Source: Bradyrhizobium neotropicale
Lineage (GTDB): Bacteria > Pseudomonadota > Alphaproteobacteria > Rhizobiales > Xanthobacteraceae
Assembly: GCF_001641695.1 (NCBI RefSeq)
Contig: NZ_LSEF01000040.1
Location: 35,314 to 99,313, forward strand
Direction: 5' to 3'
DNA length: 64,000 nucleotides
Below the pieces are notes generated by a model. It searched no databases, was not told the origin of the DNA, and saw nothing but the letters and a program-made list of their open reading frames with translations. Made by a program: the position numbers and the translations under genes. Below are positions 38,768-47,711 of the stretch, one piece after another (position 1 is the first letter of the stretch; each line of letters begins with the position of its first letter).

Positions 38768-39219
38768 GTAACATGCTGTCTCAAGCCGCTTGCTCGCCGC
38801 GAAACGCCTGGCGCGCGTCGGCTTCTGGTTATTCCCAATGAACCTCATTCGTTCGGCTTCGACCGAACCTTGATGGGTTCGTCAATGAATTATTGTGCGC
38901 GACGGCAATGGGACCATCTGCGGATATCCCAACCCTGCCATTGTGATCGCGCTTGACCGACCATCGCCGGCCGTTCGCGATTGTTCGTACAACGCTACTC
39001 CACGGAACGGTACTCCATTCCGGCCCCGATCCTTGCCGGCGGGGACTCGTCGCAAGCAGAGTCGGTTCCAGCACGCGTCGCGGACGGGACGTGTGGTCCT
39101 TGGAAGCGTCAAAAGAGTCGCATGGACGGGGAACTCTTTGCACTATGTCGACATTCTTGGACGTAGACGGACACTTGCCACGTTAAGTTGCCCCTTCAAC
39201 AACTTCCAAGGACGCGACT
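38768..39219. other. Long leader or intergenic region before the Cys-rich peptide gene
   Basis: These 452 bases show no convincing ORF in either direction. One hairpin, GTTCGG-CTTCGA-CCGAAC, lies near 38851-38868. The promoter of the Cys-rich peptide gene is expected near the right end; no sigma-factor signature was clear. Confidence 0.4.
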
Positions 39220-39615
39220 ATGCCACGGGTAAATCAAACTGCGAAACAAGGGTCTGCAGCCGCGGCCGCCACCGTGACGGCACTGGCCGGACTAGGTCTG
39301 TCGCTGACTGGGAGCGCATCCGCAGCCACGACACCCACCGCGGCCAGCCCTCAATCTGATGATACATCGCCTAACCAGCGCTTCGTTCTTGGCGAAGAGG
39401 AAATGGCGGACGTCAGTCTCGCCACGTTCCATCTCTTCGACAAGGAAAGCGTCGGCGGCAACATGCAAATGGCCGTCGTTGTTGTTCGGGGCTGCCGGGG
39501 CTGCCGAGGTTGTGGCGGTTGCCGCGGCTGCCGGGTTTGGCGTGGCTGCGGTGGCTGCGGCTGTGGAGGGTGCGGTGGTTGCTGCGCGCGCTGGGGACGG
39601 TGCCGCTGGTGCTAA
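39220..39615 (+). CDS. Exported peptide with Cys/Gly-rich C-terminus, possible RiPP precursor or metal-binding peptide
   Basis: ATG at 39220 follows AAGGA. The 131-residue product has an Ala-rich signal-like segment (ATVTALAGLGLSLTGSASA, cleavage likely after SASA), a Thr/Ser/Pro linker, and an acidic block (LGEEEMADVSLATFHLFDKE, residues ~58-77). The tail is extremely biased: repeats of GCRGC/GGC give 13 Cys and about 14 Gly in the last ~41 residues, with Trp near the end (ARWGRCRWC). A separate leader-like part plus a repetitive modifiable core resembles RiPP precursors such as the Gly-rich GrrA type, or a metal-binding peptide. No radical-SAM, YcaO or other maturase gene is in the window. 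The family is not recognised. Confidence 0.65.
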   Translation: MPRVNQTAKQGSAAAAATVTALAGLGLSLTGSASAATTPTAASPQSDDTSPNQRFVLGEEEMADVSLATFHLFDKESVGGNMQMAVVVVRGCRGCRGCGGCRGCRVWRGCGGCGCGGCGGCCARWGRCRWC

Positions 39616-39769
39616 GTTCCGCAACTGGCGGATGAACAATAAGACCGACGAATGGCGCGAGCAGAGGTTCAGCGCGACCGCTCTTCCTTGCCAGAAATTA
39701 ACAAGGCTTCGGCGCCCGGCCCGGATAGAAGGGCGAGGGCGGGGCCTCCTCTAATCCAAGACGACGATC

Positions 39770-39982
39770 GTGAAGTTTGACGAACAGGAGCGCGGTGTAC
39801 TGAGGCGCGCTGGCTTTTCCGTTGCTGACGACCACGAAGCGGCTTACCTCGAAGGTCTCGTTGTGATCGGCGCGCATGACGACGAAACGTTGTGGCTGAC
39901 GATCACGCTGCGAAATGACTATCGGGTCGTGTGTGCCCTGCCGCGCGACGAGACCATCGTCGCCATAACCGAGAACGACTGA
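39770..39982 (+). CDS. Hypothetical small protein, 70 aa
   Basis: A GTG start at 39770 gives MKFDEQERGVLRRAGFSVAD. It is an acidic, soluble protein with a beta-like middle (LVVIGAHDDETLWLTITLRN) ending in IVAITEND. No signal peptide or known domain. It follows the Cys-rich peptide gene by 154 bases on the same strand, so co-transcription is possible. The coding call rests on composition and lack of an alternative. Confidence 0.5.
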   Translation: MKFDEQERGVLRRAGFSVADDHEAAYLEGLVVIGAHDDETLWLTITLRNDYRVVCALPRDETIVAITEND

Positions 39983-40090
39983 CGTCCGCGCAAGCGAACG
40001 CGCCCTCTTGGCATTGCCGCAATTTAACTGGCGGAGCCTGTCGGGTTGGGCAACACCCGGGTTCGCTGAGACTGCATTTCCATTCAAGCG

Positions 40091-40306
40091 ATGCCGGATA
40101 TCGAAATAACCGAGGAGTGTCGGGCCCTGATCGCGAGCGTCATCGAGCCGCCGACCGGACGACGCTTGCCGAACGGCAACTGGCGAACCGAGATCGACGC
40201 AGCAACGTGGCAGTGGCTGCAGCGGCTGCGACGGCAGGGCGAATCGATATCAGACTGCATCATCCGTATGGTGATCATCAGCCTGCACAAGCGCGGCTTG
40301 CAATGA
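40091..40306 (+). CDS. Hypothetical small protein, 71 aa
   Basis: ATG at 40091 gives MPDIEITEECRALIASVIEP, then PTGRRLPNGNWRTEIDAATW and a C-terminal helical part (LQRLRRQGESISDCIIRMVI). The C-terminal half resembles the helix spacing of ribbon-helix-helix or antitoxin-like proteins, but nothing is diagnostic. It is the last of the small plus-strand genes; the large chain-length protein converges on it. Confidence 0.5.
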   Translation: MPDIEITEECRALIASVIEPPTGRRLPNGNWRTEIDAATWQWLQRLRRQGESISDCIIRMVIISLHKRGLQ

Positions 40307-40431
40307 GGCTTGCAGCGCGCGCGAACGACCCGTCTCGACAATTTGTGCTTCACCCGACGCGCGATCATCCGCGCCGCGCAGCTTCGGCGACGCTTCGCGG
40401 CAATGCTGGCGGCATTTCGGCGTAAGAATGC

Positions 40432-42708
40432 CTATGCCGCCACGACGCGCGGCGCCGCTTCCGGCGCATCCGACGGCTGCACGGGCTTGCTCAGCATCGT
40501 CACTTCGCTGAACCCCACCGCCCTGAGCTGCTCGCACATCAGCGTGCGCGCGTCCGCGGCCATCGATGCGTCTGGCACCACGACGGCGCGCGCATTGGTC
40601 GTCAAGAGTTCCGCCGGCAGGTCCGAGGCGCTGCCCGCGTCGAGCAGCACGTGATCGTAGACCCGGAGCAGCGCATCGATCGCGAGCGTCACCCGCGGCG
40701 ACTGCAGCAGGCTGCGGTCGAAGCCGGGACGGCCGGCCATGACGAGGTGCAGCCGGGACAGCTTGTCCTTGGTGATGATCTGCGCAAACGATGCTTCGCC
40801 CTGCATCAGCTCGGCAAGGCCGGGCGCCGAGGCATCGACGGACACGGCGGCAATCGTCGGCGAGGATGCAGCAAGATCGACTACGACGACGCGGGCGTCG
40901 CGCGCCAGGTGCCGGGCAAGCGTCAACGTCGACAGCGTGATGGCCTCGCCCGCGGCGGTACCGAGCACCGTGACCTTCTTCGCCGCCGCGCCCGCGGCAC
41001 GCAGGCGCTCGGCCAGTTGCTCGATCTCGGCAAATTCGGTGACGTCCGCTTCGGGGATCATTTCCGGCTGCAGCGGCGAGGGCTCAACAACCACGAAATC
41101 GTCCGCCACTATGGAATCGTCAGCCAATACGGGATCGATGACCGGCTCATGGCGCACCGGCTCCGGCGCCGGCGCCGATGGAGTGAGCGCGGCGATGGCG
41201 CGCGGCGCGGTCTGGCGCAGCAGCTCGCCGGTGACGACGATGCCGGAAGAGAGCAGCAGCGTTGCCAGCGTCGCGATCAGAACGATCGGCAGCTTCTTCG
41301 GATAGGCCGGCGTGTTCGACACGATGCCGCGCGAGATGATGCGGCCCTCCGCCGGCGCAGTGTCGATGGTCTCGCGGGTGTTGGCCTCGCGGTACTTGGC
41401 GAGATAGGTCTCGAGCAGGTCGCGCTGCGCCTTGGCCTCGCGATCGAGCGCGCGGAGCTGGACGTCCTGGCCGTTGGTCGAGGTCGCCTGCTTCTTGAGC
41501 TGCTCGAGGCTTGCGGTGAGGCTGTCGACCCGGCCGCCAGCGATACGCGCGTCATTCTCCAGCGAGCGCGAGATCTTGCCGGCCTCGTCGCGAATCTGAG
41601 TATCGAGATCGCCGAGCTGTGCCTTCAATTCCTTGATGCGCGGATGGTTACCAAGCAGCGTCGAGGATTGCTCGGCAAGCTGGGCGCGCAGGGTCACGCG
41701 CTGCTCGGACAGCCGCCGCATGAGTTCGGAGTTGAGCACTTCGGATGCCTCGATCGGCTTGCCGCTCTGGAGCATCTCGCGGATCAGGCGCGCCTTGGCC
41801 TCGGCATCGGCCTTCAGCGCGCGGGCATTGTTGAGCTGGGTGTTGACTTCGCCCATCTGCTGGTTTGACAGCGTCGTATTGTTGGTGCCGACGAACAGGC
41901 TCGACTTCGAGCGGAAGTCCTCTACCTTGACCTCGGCGTCGGAAACCTTCTTGCGCAAGCTCTCGATCTCGCCCGCGAGCCACTGGCTCGCATTGCGCGC
42001 CTGGTCCTGGCGCGCATTCTGCTGCAGCACGAGGTAGCCTTCGGCGATCGAATTGGCGACGCGCGCGGCGAGCTCCGGATCGGCCGATTGGAATTCGACC
42101 ACGATCACGCGGGACTTGTCGACCGCGTAGGCCTGGAGGCGTTCGTAATAGGCGTCCAGCACGCGCTCTTCGGGCGTCATCGAGAACGGATCGCGGCCGA
42201 TGCCGACCAGCGCAGCAAGCGATTTCAGCGGCGAGATGCCCTGCAGCACCGGATCGAATTCGGGCCGCTCCGCGAGCTTGTTCTTCTTGATGATCTCGCG
42301 CGCGAGATCGCGCGACAGCACGAGTTGCACCTGGCTGGTGACGGCTTCGGCGTCCAGCGCCTGCCGCTCCTCGGCGCGGTCGCTGTTCGGACGCAAGAAA
42401 ACATTCTCGCGGCCATCGATCAGGATGCGCGCCTCCGACTTGTAGCGCGACGTCACCAGGTTGACTGCGGCCACCGAGGCAACGAGCGCCAGCACCGTCG
42501 GCACGATGATCCAACCGCGCTTGCGGGCGAGTGCGCCGCCGAGCGCGTGCAGATCGATGTCACCGGATTCGACTTGCGCCTGCTTCAGCGCGGCGGGTGC
42601 AGGCAGGGCTTCAGCTTTGGCGTTGGGCTCGGGCTTGATTTTGGGCTTGGAGACAGCCCGCTCGATCACCGCCTTGTCCTTGCCGGCACGCCAGAACGCC
42701 AAACGCAT
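40432..42708 (-). CDS. Wzz/BY-kinase-like exopolysaccharide chain-length protein
   Basis: A protein of 758 residues. The Wzz/GNVR part has a first membrane helix near residue 70 (RGWIIVPTVLALVASVAAVN), a long periplasmic coiled coil (~210-430) and a second helix near 480 (PIVLIATLATLLLSSGIVVT). The C-terminal ~200 residues follow the BY-kinase/MinD-like fold. Its P-loop reads VLGTAAGEAITLSTLTLARH, without the GxGKT core. Walker A' is VVVDLAASSP, and there is no terminal Tyr cluster. It probably sets polymer length and export with the enzymes encoded divergently downstream, but autophosphorylation is doubtful. Confidence 0.88.
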   Translation of the reverse strand: MRLAFWRAGKDKAVIERAVSKPKIKPEPNAKAEALPAPAALKQAQVESGDIDLHALGGALARKRGWIIVPTVLALVASVAAVNLVTSRYKSEARILIDGRENVFLRPNSDRAEERQALDAEAVTSQVQLVLSRDLAREIIKKNKLAERPEFDPVLQGISPLKSLAALVGIGRDPFSMTPEERVLDAYYERLQAYAVDKSRVIVVEFQSADPELAARVANSIAEGYLVLQQNARQDQARNASQWLAGEIESLRKKVSDAEVKVEDFRSKSSLFVGTNNTTLSNQQMGEVNTQLNNARALKADAEAKARLIREMLQSGKPIEASEVLNSELMRRLSEQRVTLRAQLAEQSSTLLGNHPRIKELKAQLGDLDTQIRDEAGKISRSLENDARIAGGRVDSLTASLEQLKKQATSTNGQDVQLRALDREAKAQRDLLETYLAKYREANTRETIDTAPAEGRIISRGIVSNTPAYPKKLPIVLIATLATLLLSSGIVVTGELLRQTAPRAIAALTPSAPAPEPVRHEPVIDPVLADDSIVADDFVVVEPSPLQPEMIPEADVTEFAEIEQLAERLRAAGAAAKKVTVLGTAAGEAITLSTLTLARHLARDARVVVVDLAASSPTIAAVSVDASAPGLAELMQGEASFAQIITKDKLSRLHLVMAGRPGFDRSLLQSPRVTLAIDALLRVYDHVLLDAGSASDLPAELLTTNARAVVVPDASMAADARTLMCEQLRAVGFSEVTMLSKPVQPSDAPEAAPRVVAA

Positions 42709-42901
42709 CTCACACTCCCGCAGGGCAACGCCGCGACTCTACCTCAACCGGCGCGATTACACTCCATTAAGGTTGCCGCTGGGTTAATCGCGCACTGCTG
42801 CGCGTGGCGCACGCCACGACAACACCTTTTGTTAACCACGAGGCCCCTTAATCCAGCATGTATTTCAGTGGACTGTTTGCCTTCGAGCGCTGGTTCTGAA
42901 C

Positions 42902-44035
42902 ATGCCCCCCTCTTCCAACCAGCCGCTTCGTATCCTGCACGCCGTGCGCGCCCCCGTCGGCGGAATCTTCCGCCACATCCTCGACCTCGCCAACGGACAG
43001 GTCGATCGCGGTCATCATGTCGGGATCCTTGCCGACAGCCTCACCGGCGGCGAGCGCGCCGAGAAGGCGCTCTCCGAGCTTGCGCCACGGCTGAAGCTCG
43101 GCGTGCACCGGCTGGCGATCCGCCGCGAGCCGTCGCCGGAAGATTTTCTGGTGTGGCTGCGCATGCGGCGCCTTGCCGCCAAGCTCAAGCCGGATGTCAT
43201 GCATGGCCACGGCGCCAAGGCCGGCGCCTTCGTCCGCATGCGGCGGCGCTCGGACGACATCATCCGCATCTACACGCCGCATGGCGGTTCGCTGCACTAT
43301 CCCCTCAACACCTTAAAGGGAGAGTTTTACGCGCGGCTCGAGCGCGCGCTGATGGATTCGACTGACCTGTGCCTGTTCGAGAGCGCATTTGCCCGCGATA
43401 CCTATCAGCGCATCGTTGGCACGCCGAAGGGCGTGGTCCACTGCGTGTTCAACGGCGTCACGCCCGAGGAATTCGAGCCAGTCGTTACCGCCGATGATGC
43501 CACCGACCTCGCCTATGTCGGCGAGTTCAGGCACATCAAGGGCGCTGACCTCCTGGTCGATGCGGTCGCGCGCCTGCATGCCAACGGCAAAAAGGTCACG
43601 CTCACGCTCGGCGGCGACGGCGAGGAGACGGCGGCGCTGAAAGCGCAGGTGGAGAAACTCGGCCTGACCGGCGCGATCCGCTTCGCCGGCCACGTCAAGG
43701 CCCGCTATGGCTTTTCCAGAGGGCGGCTGCTCGTCGTTCCCTCGCGCGGCGATTCCATGCCCTATGTCGTGATCGAGGCGGGCGCGGCCGGCATTCCCAT
43801 GATCGCGGCGCGGGTCGGCGGCATTCCCGAGATCTTCGGCGCCGACAGCCCAGCCCTGTTTACGCCCAGCAACGCGGACGCCATGGCGGAAGCGATCGCG
43901 GCCGCACTCGCAGATTCCGAGGCGACCGCGCAGCGTGCGGTGTCGCTGCGCGAGCGGATCTCGGCGCAATTCTCCCAGCAGGCGATGGTCGATGGCGTGC
44001 TCGCGGGCTACCGCGACGCATTTACCAATCATTAA
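42902..44035 (+). CDS. Glycosyltransferase family 4
   Basis: A protein of 377 residues with two Rossmann domains of GT-B type. The N-terminal part has LHAVRAPVGGIFRHILDLAN near residue 11 and VMHGHGAKAGAFVRMRRRSD near 99. The nucleotide-sugar site has SRGDSMPYVVIEAGAAGIPM near 282, including the conserved E of the EX7E-type motif, and ARVGGIPEIFGADSP. It adds a sugar to a lipid-linked intermediate. It precedes the glycosylphosphotransferase by 117 bases on the same strand. Confidence 0.92.
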   Translation: MPPSSNQPLRILHAVRAPVGGIFRHILDLANGQVDRGHHVGILADSLTGGERAEKALSELAPRLKLGVHRLAIRREPSPEDFLVWLRMRRLAAKLKPDVMHGHGAKAGAFVRMRRRSDDIIRIYTPHGGSLHYPLNTLKGEFYARLERALMDSTDLCLFESAFARDTYQRIVGTPKGVVHCVFNGVTPEEFEPVVTADDATDLAYVGEFRHIKGADLLVDAVARLHANGKKVTLTLGGDGEETAALKAQVEKLGLTGAIRFAGHVKARYGFSRGRLLVVPSRGDSMPYVVIEAGAAGIPMIAARVGGIPEIFGADSPALFTPSNADAMAEAIAAALADSEATAQRAVSLRERISAQFSQQAMVDGVLAGYRDAFTNH

Positions 44036-44152
44036 CCATTCTTAAGGGCGGCTTTAGAGAATCTTCCGATTTGTCCGATAAGCGAAGAGCCGGGGGATGC
44101 TCGCCCGGGTGCTAGGTCGCGCCGCGGGTTTTTGGAATGGACGTAGACACCC

Positions 44153-45700
44153 GTGGAACCGCTCAACGCACGCTCGATGCTCGATGCCGCGACCAGCGCT
44201 GCGGCGAAACCGGCTGAAAAGCCGTTCGTCGAACGCCGTCGCCGCCTTTCGCCGGCCGCGCTCGAGATCGTGAACCAGAAGGTCGCCCGCGCCTATTCAC
44301 CGATCGTGATCGCCGGCTTCGTTCGCGTGGTCGATTTCGCGCTGCTGAGCCTCGTCGGCATCGCGCTCTATGTCGGCTATGTCATGCCGCTCTCGGGCTT
44401 CCGCTGGGAATATGTCGCAGCGATCGTCGGCGTTGCCGTCGCCACCGTGATCTGCTTCCAGTCCGCCGACATCTACCAGGTCCAGCTCTTCCGTGGACAG
44501 CTTCGGCAGATGACGCGGATGATCTCGTCCTGGTCGTTCGTCTTCCTGCTGTTCATCGGCGCCTCGTTCTTCGCCAAGCTCGGCAGCGAGATGTCGCGGC
44601 TGTGGCTTGCCGCCTTCTTCTTCCTCGGCCTTGCCGCGCTGATCGCCGAGCGCCTGGTGCTGCGTACGCTGGTGCGCCGCTGGGCGCGCGAGGGCCGGCT
44701 CGACCGCCGCACCATCATCGTCGGCTCCGACCGCAATGGCGAGGAACTGGTCGAGGCGTTGAACGCGCAGGAGGATTCCGACATCCACGTGCTCGGCGTG
44801 TTCGACGACCGCAATGACAGCCGCGCGCTCGACACCTGCGCGGGCGCGCGCAAGCTTGGTAAAGTCGACGACATCGTTGAGTTCGCCCGCCGCACCCGTA
44901 TCGACCTCGTGCTGTTCGCGCTGCCGATCTCGGCCGAGACGCGCATCCTGGAAATGCTGAAGAAGCTCTGGGTGCTGCCGGTCGACATCCGCCTATCCGC
45001 GCACACCAACAAGCTGCGCTTCCGTCCCCGCTCCTATTCCTATCTCGGCGAGGTGCCGACGCTCGACGTATTCGAGGCGCCGATCACCGACTGGGATCTG
45101 GTGATGAAATGGCTGTTCGACCTCATCGTCGGCAGCCTCGCGTTGCTCGCGGCGCTGCCGGTAATGGCGCTGGTTGCAATCGCAATCAAGCTCGACAGCC
45201 CCGGCCCGGTGCTGTTCCGCCAGAAGCGTTTTGGTTTCAACAACGAGCGCATCGACGTCTATAAGTTCCGCTCGATGTATCACCACCAGGCCGACCCGAC
45301 CGCCTCGAAGGTCGTGACCAAGAACGATCCGCGCGTCACCCGCGTCGGCCGCTTCATCCGCAAGACCAGCCTCGACGAGCTGCCGCAGCTCTTCAACGTG
45401 CTCTTCTCCGGCAATCTCTCCCTGGTCGGTCCGCGTCCGCACGCGGTGCAGGGCAAGCTCCAGAGCCGGTTGTTCGACGAAGCCGTCGACGGCTATTTCG
45501 CGCGTCACCGCGTCAAGCCCGGCATCACCGGCTGGGCCCAGATCAACGGCTGGCGCGGCGAGATCGACAATGAAGAGAAGATCCAGAAGCGCGTCGAGTT
45601 CGACCTCTATTACATCGAGAACTGGTCGGTGCTGTTCGACCTCTACATTTTCCTGCAAACGCCGATCTCGCTGCTGACCAAGAGCGAGAACGCGTATTGA
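44153..45700 (+). CDS. Undecaprenyl-phosphate sugar phosphotransferase (WcaJ/ExoY type)
   Basis: A GTG start at 44153 gives 515 residues. Four N-terminal membrane helices are followed by a Rossmann-like domain ([20 protein letters not shown] near residue 184), a fifth helix ([20 protein letters not shown]), and the catalytic domain ([20 protein letters not shown], then [20 protein letters not shown] and [19 protein letters not shown]). It transfers a hexose-1-phosphate to undecaprenyl phosphate, the first step of repeat-unit assembly. It is probably co-transcribed with the upstream glycosyltransferase. Confidence 0.95.
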   Translation: MEPLNARSMLDAATSAAAKPAEKPFVERRRRLSPAALEIVNQKVARAYSPIVIAGFVRVVDFALLSLVGIALYVGYVMPLSGFRWEYVAAIVGVAVATVICFQSADIYQVQLFRGQLRQMTRMISSWSFVFLLFIGASFFAKLGSEMSRLWLAAFFFLGLAALIAERLVLRTLVRRWAREGRLDRRTIIVGSDRNGEELVEALNAQEDSDIHVLGVFDDRNDSRALDTCAGARKLGKVDDIVEFARRTRIDLVLFALPISAETRILEMLKKLWVLPVDIRLSAHTNKLRFRPRSYSYLGEVPTLDVFEAPITDWDLVMKWLFDLIVGSLALLAALPVMALVAIAIKLDSPGPVLFRQKRFGFNNERIDVYKFRSMYHHQADPTASKVVTKNDPRVTRVGRFIRKTSLDELPQLFNVLFSGNLSLVGPRPHAVQGKLQSRLFDEAVDGYFARHRVKPGITGWAQINGWRGEIDNEEKIQKRVEFDLYYIENWSVLFDLYIFLQTPISLLTKSENAY

Positions 45701-45706
45701 GTTTCC

Positions 45707-45831
45707 GTCATGCCCCGCCTTGTGCGCACTTGCGCACTGGGCGAGGTATCCAGTAACGCGCAGCGCCAGCCAACTCCTGCAACATGCGCCGCGGAGTACA
45801 GGATCGCCCGGTCAAGCCGGGCGATGACAGC
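45707..45831. repeat. Palindromic intergenic repeat (GTCATGCCC...GGGCGATGAC type)
   Basis: The left arm GTCATGCCCCGCCTTGTGCG and the right end ATCGCCCGGTCAAGCCGGGC with GATGAC, plus internal GCACTTGCGC hairpins, mark a dispersed intergenic element. Its right arm has the hairpin CCCGG-TCAAG-CCGGG, like the short copy at 53130-53210. It lies between the glycosylphosphotransferase and the ligase-like gene. Confidence 0.65.
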
Positions 45832-45862
45832 GTGAGTGAGTTGCGTAACGTGTGAGCGTGTG

Positions 45863-47119
45863 ATGGCGTATGCGGCGACAGCCGGTGGAGTGAACCCAGT
45901 CGCGCCGGCTGCACCCGGTGTGCTCGTCCTCCAGCGCGCGCTGGTGTGGCTGGTGGGTGCCTCCGGCGCCATCGTCTTCATCGAGCCGAGCCCCTACGAG
46001 ATCGCGACGCTGCTCGCCACCGTCATCTTCTTCGCCACCGGCCTGCGCCTGAGGCTCGCGCTCATGCCGCTGGTGCTGCTGCTGGTCGCGCTCAATGTCG
46101 GCTACACCATCAGCGCGATCCCCCTGTTCGAGCAGTCCGAGGTCGTCAGCTGGATCGCGACGTCCTGGTACATGGCGGTCACCGTGGTGTTCTTCGCCAT
46201 GGTCACCTCCGAGGACACGGCGGCAAGGCTCGACATGCTCCGCCGCGGCCTCGTGGTTGGCGCGATGGTCGCCTCGCTCTCCGCCATCGCCGGCTATTTC
46301 AACCTAGTTCCCGGCGGGCACGACCTCCTGACGCTCTATGAACGCGCGCGCGGCACCTTCAAGGACCCCAACGTGCTCGGCGCTTTCCTGATCCTGCCGG
46401 CGCTGTTCTCGCTGCAAAGCGCGGTCTCAGATCGCCTGGCCAAGGCGTTCCGCAACGTCCTCGCGTTCGGCATCATGGCGCTGGCCATCCTGCTCGCCTT
46501 CTCCCGCGCCGCCTGGGGCGGCCTGATCCTGACCGCCGCCTTCATGCTGGTGCTGATGGTACTGACCAGCCGGAGCAACGCGCAACGCTCGCGCATCATC
46601 ATCATGGCCATCGTCGCCGCGGTGCTCGGCCTCGCCCTGATCGCGATCCTATTGTCGTTCGACTCCATCGCGGACATGTTCAAGCAGCGCGCGAGCTTCG
46701 ACCAGAGCTACGACGAAGGCCGTTTCGGCCGGTTCGGCCGGCACATCCTCGGCGCCGAGATGGCGCTCGACCTGCCGTTCGGCATCGGCCCGCTGCAATT
46801 CCACCGCTACTTCCCCGAAGACACCCACAATTCCTATCTGAATGCCTTCATGTCGGGCGGCTGGCTCTCCGGCATCTGCTATCCGGCGCTGGTTTTCACC
46901 ACCGTGATCATGGGCTTCCGCCACATCTTCGTTCGCGTGCCCTGGCAGCGGGCATATCTGGCGATCTTCTCCGCCTTCGTCGGCACCGTCGGCGAAAGCT
47001 TCGTGATCGACACCGACCACTGGCGTCACTTCTGGATGATGCTCGGTGCCATGTGGGGCATGATCGCGGCGGCCCAGGTCTACAAGATCAGGGCTGGCGA
47101 CGAAGCTTCTTCAGCTTGA
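45863..47119 (+). CDS. O-antigen ligase/polymerase-like membrane protein
   Basis: ATG at 45863 (MAYAATAGGVNPVAPAAPGV) is used; a GTG at 45836 is in frame but lies in repeat DNA. About 418 residues with roughly ten membrane helices. The typical periplasmic loop of WaaL/Wzy-type enzymes contains the conserved-type region FHRYFPEDTHNSYLNAFMSG near residue 312, including a His-rich PEDTHNSYL segment. It probably polymerises or ligates the repeat units made by the preceding enzymes. Its 3' end overlaps the convergent MarR gene by 32 bases. Confidence 0.9.
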   Translation: MAYAATAGGVNPVAPAAPGVLVLQRALVWLVGASGAIVFIEPSPYEIATLLATVIFFATGLRLRLALMPLVLLLVALNVGYTISAIPLFEQSEVVSWIATSWYMAVTVVFFAMVTSEDTAARLDMLRRGLVVGAMVASLSAIAGYFNLVPGGHDLLTLYERARGTFKDPNVLGAFLILPALFSLQSAVSDRLAKAFRNVLAFGIMALAILLAFSRAAWGGLILTAAFMLVLMVLTSRSNAQRSRIIIMAIVAAVLGLALIAILLSFDSIADMFKQRASFDQSYDEGRFGRFGRHILGAEMALDLPFGIGPLQFHRYFPEDTHNSYLNAFMSGGWLSGICYPALVFTTVIMGFRHIFVRVPWQRAYLAIFSAFVGTVGESFVIDTDHWRHFWMMLGAMWGMIAAAQVYKIRAGDEASSA

Positions 47120-47615
47120 GATCGGGACGCTTCTCCGGCGGCGTATCGAGAAGGCTCTTCAACGCTGACGTGGCCGCGAGCACGCCCTTGTACCCGTCAT
47201 TGGCGAAGCGCAGCAGCAGGCGCAGTTCCTCGTCGGAATAGGCGCTCCAGACCTTTTCCATCGCCTGCTGCATCGGCACGTAAAGTTGCCCGATCTTCAT
47301 CGCCGCCTCCGGCACGACGGTGATGAAGACCTTGCGCCGGTCAGTCTCATCCCGCTCGCGGCGCACGAGACCCGCTTTCTCGAGCCGGTCCACCACGCCG
47401 GTGATCGCGCCAGTCGTGAGCCCGGTGACCTCGGCCAGCCGCCCGGCGGTCACGCGCCCTTCGAGATGCAGGATATCCATGCATTCGAGGTCGGAATTGG
47501 CAATTCCGGCAACGTTGGCAACGGTCTGGCCATACAGCACGCCCTGCGCCGACGACCGCCGCATCGCCTCTTCCAGTTCCCCTAACAACGCCGCGCGCGC
47601 CTTCGTCCTTGACAA
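47088..47615 (-). CDS. MarR-family transcriptional regulator
   Basis: A protein of 175 residues. The winged helix-turn-helix runs from about residue 40 to 110 (HLEGRVTAGRLAEVTGLTTG, then AITGVVDRLEKAGLVRRERD, and the wing DETDRRKVFITVVPEA). It is divergent from an FAD-dependent monooxygenase gene, 96 bases apart, with a perfect palindrome between them. By the usual MarR arrangement it should repress itself and the monooxygenase until a small aromatic ligand binds. Confidence 0.93.
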   Translation of the reverse strand: MSRTKARAALLGELEEAMRRSSAQGVLYGQTVANVAGIANSDLECMDILHLEGRVTAGRLAEVTGLTTGAITGVVDRLEKAGLVRRERDETDRRKVFITVVPEAAMKIGQLYVPMQQAMEKVWSAYSDEELRLLLRFANDGYKGVLAATSALKSLLDTPPEKRPDLKLKKLRRQP

Positions 47616-47644
47616 GGCCGACCTCTTCTCTTACTCGATATATA

Positions 47645-47659
47645 TCTTAGTCACTAAGA
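47645..47659. promoter_or_regulatory. Perfect palindrome, likely MarR operator
   Basis: TCTTAGTCACTAAGA is a 15-bp perfect palindrome around a central C, set in AT-rich DNA between the divergent marR and monooxygenase genes. Size and symmetry fit a MarR dimer site overlapping both promoters. Confidence 0.7.
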
Positions 47660-47711
47660 GATTTAGCGACCGTAATTTCTCCTAGCACCACGGAAACGTC
47701 TGGAGCAAGCC

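Noticed and set aside
39359..39754. A second open frame overlapping the Cys-rich peptide gene
   Set aside because: Its Ala/Val-rich run is the frame-shifted reading of the same GC repeats; it has no ribosome site, while the other frame has one plus a signal-like start.
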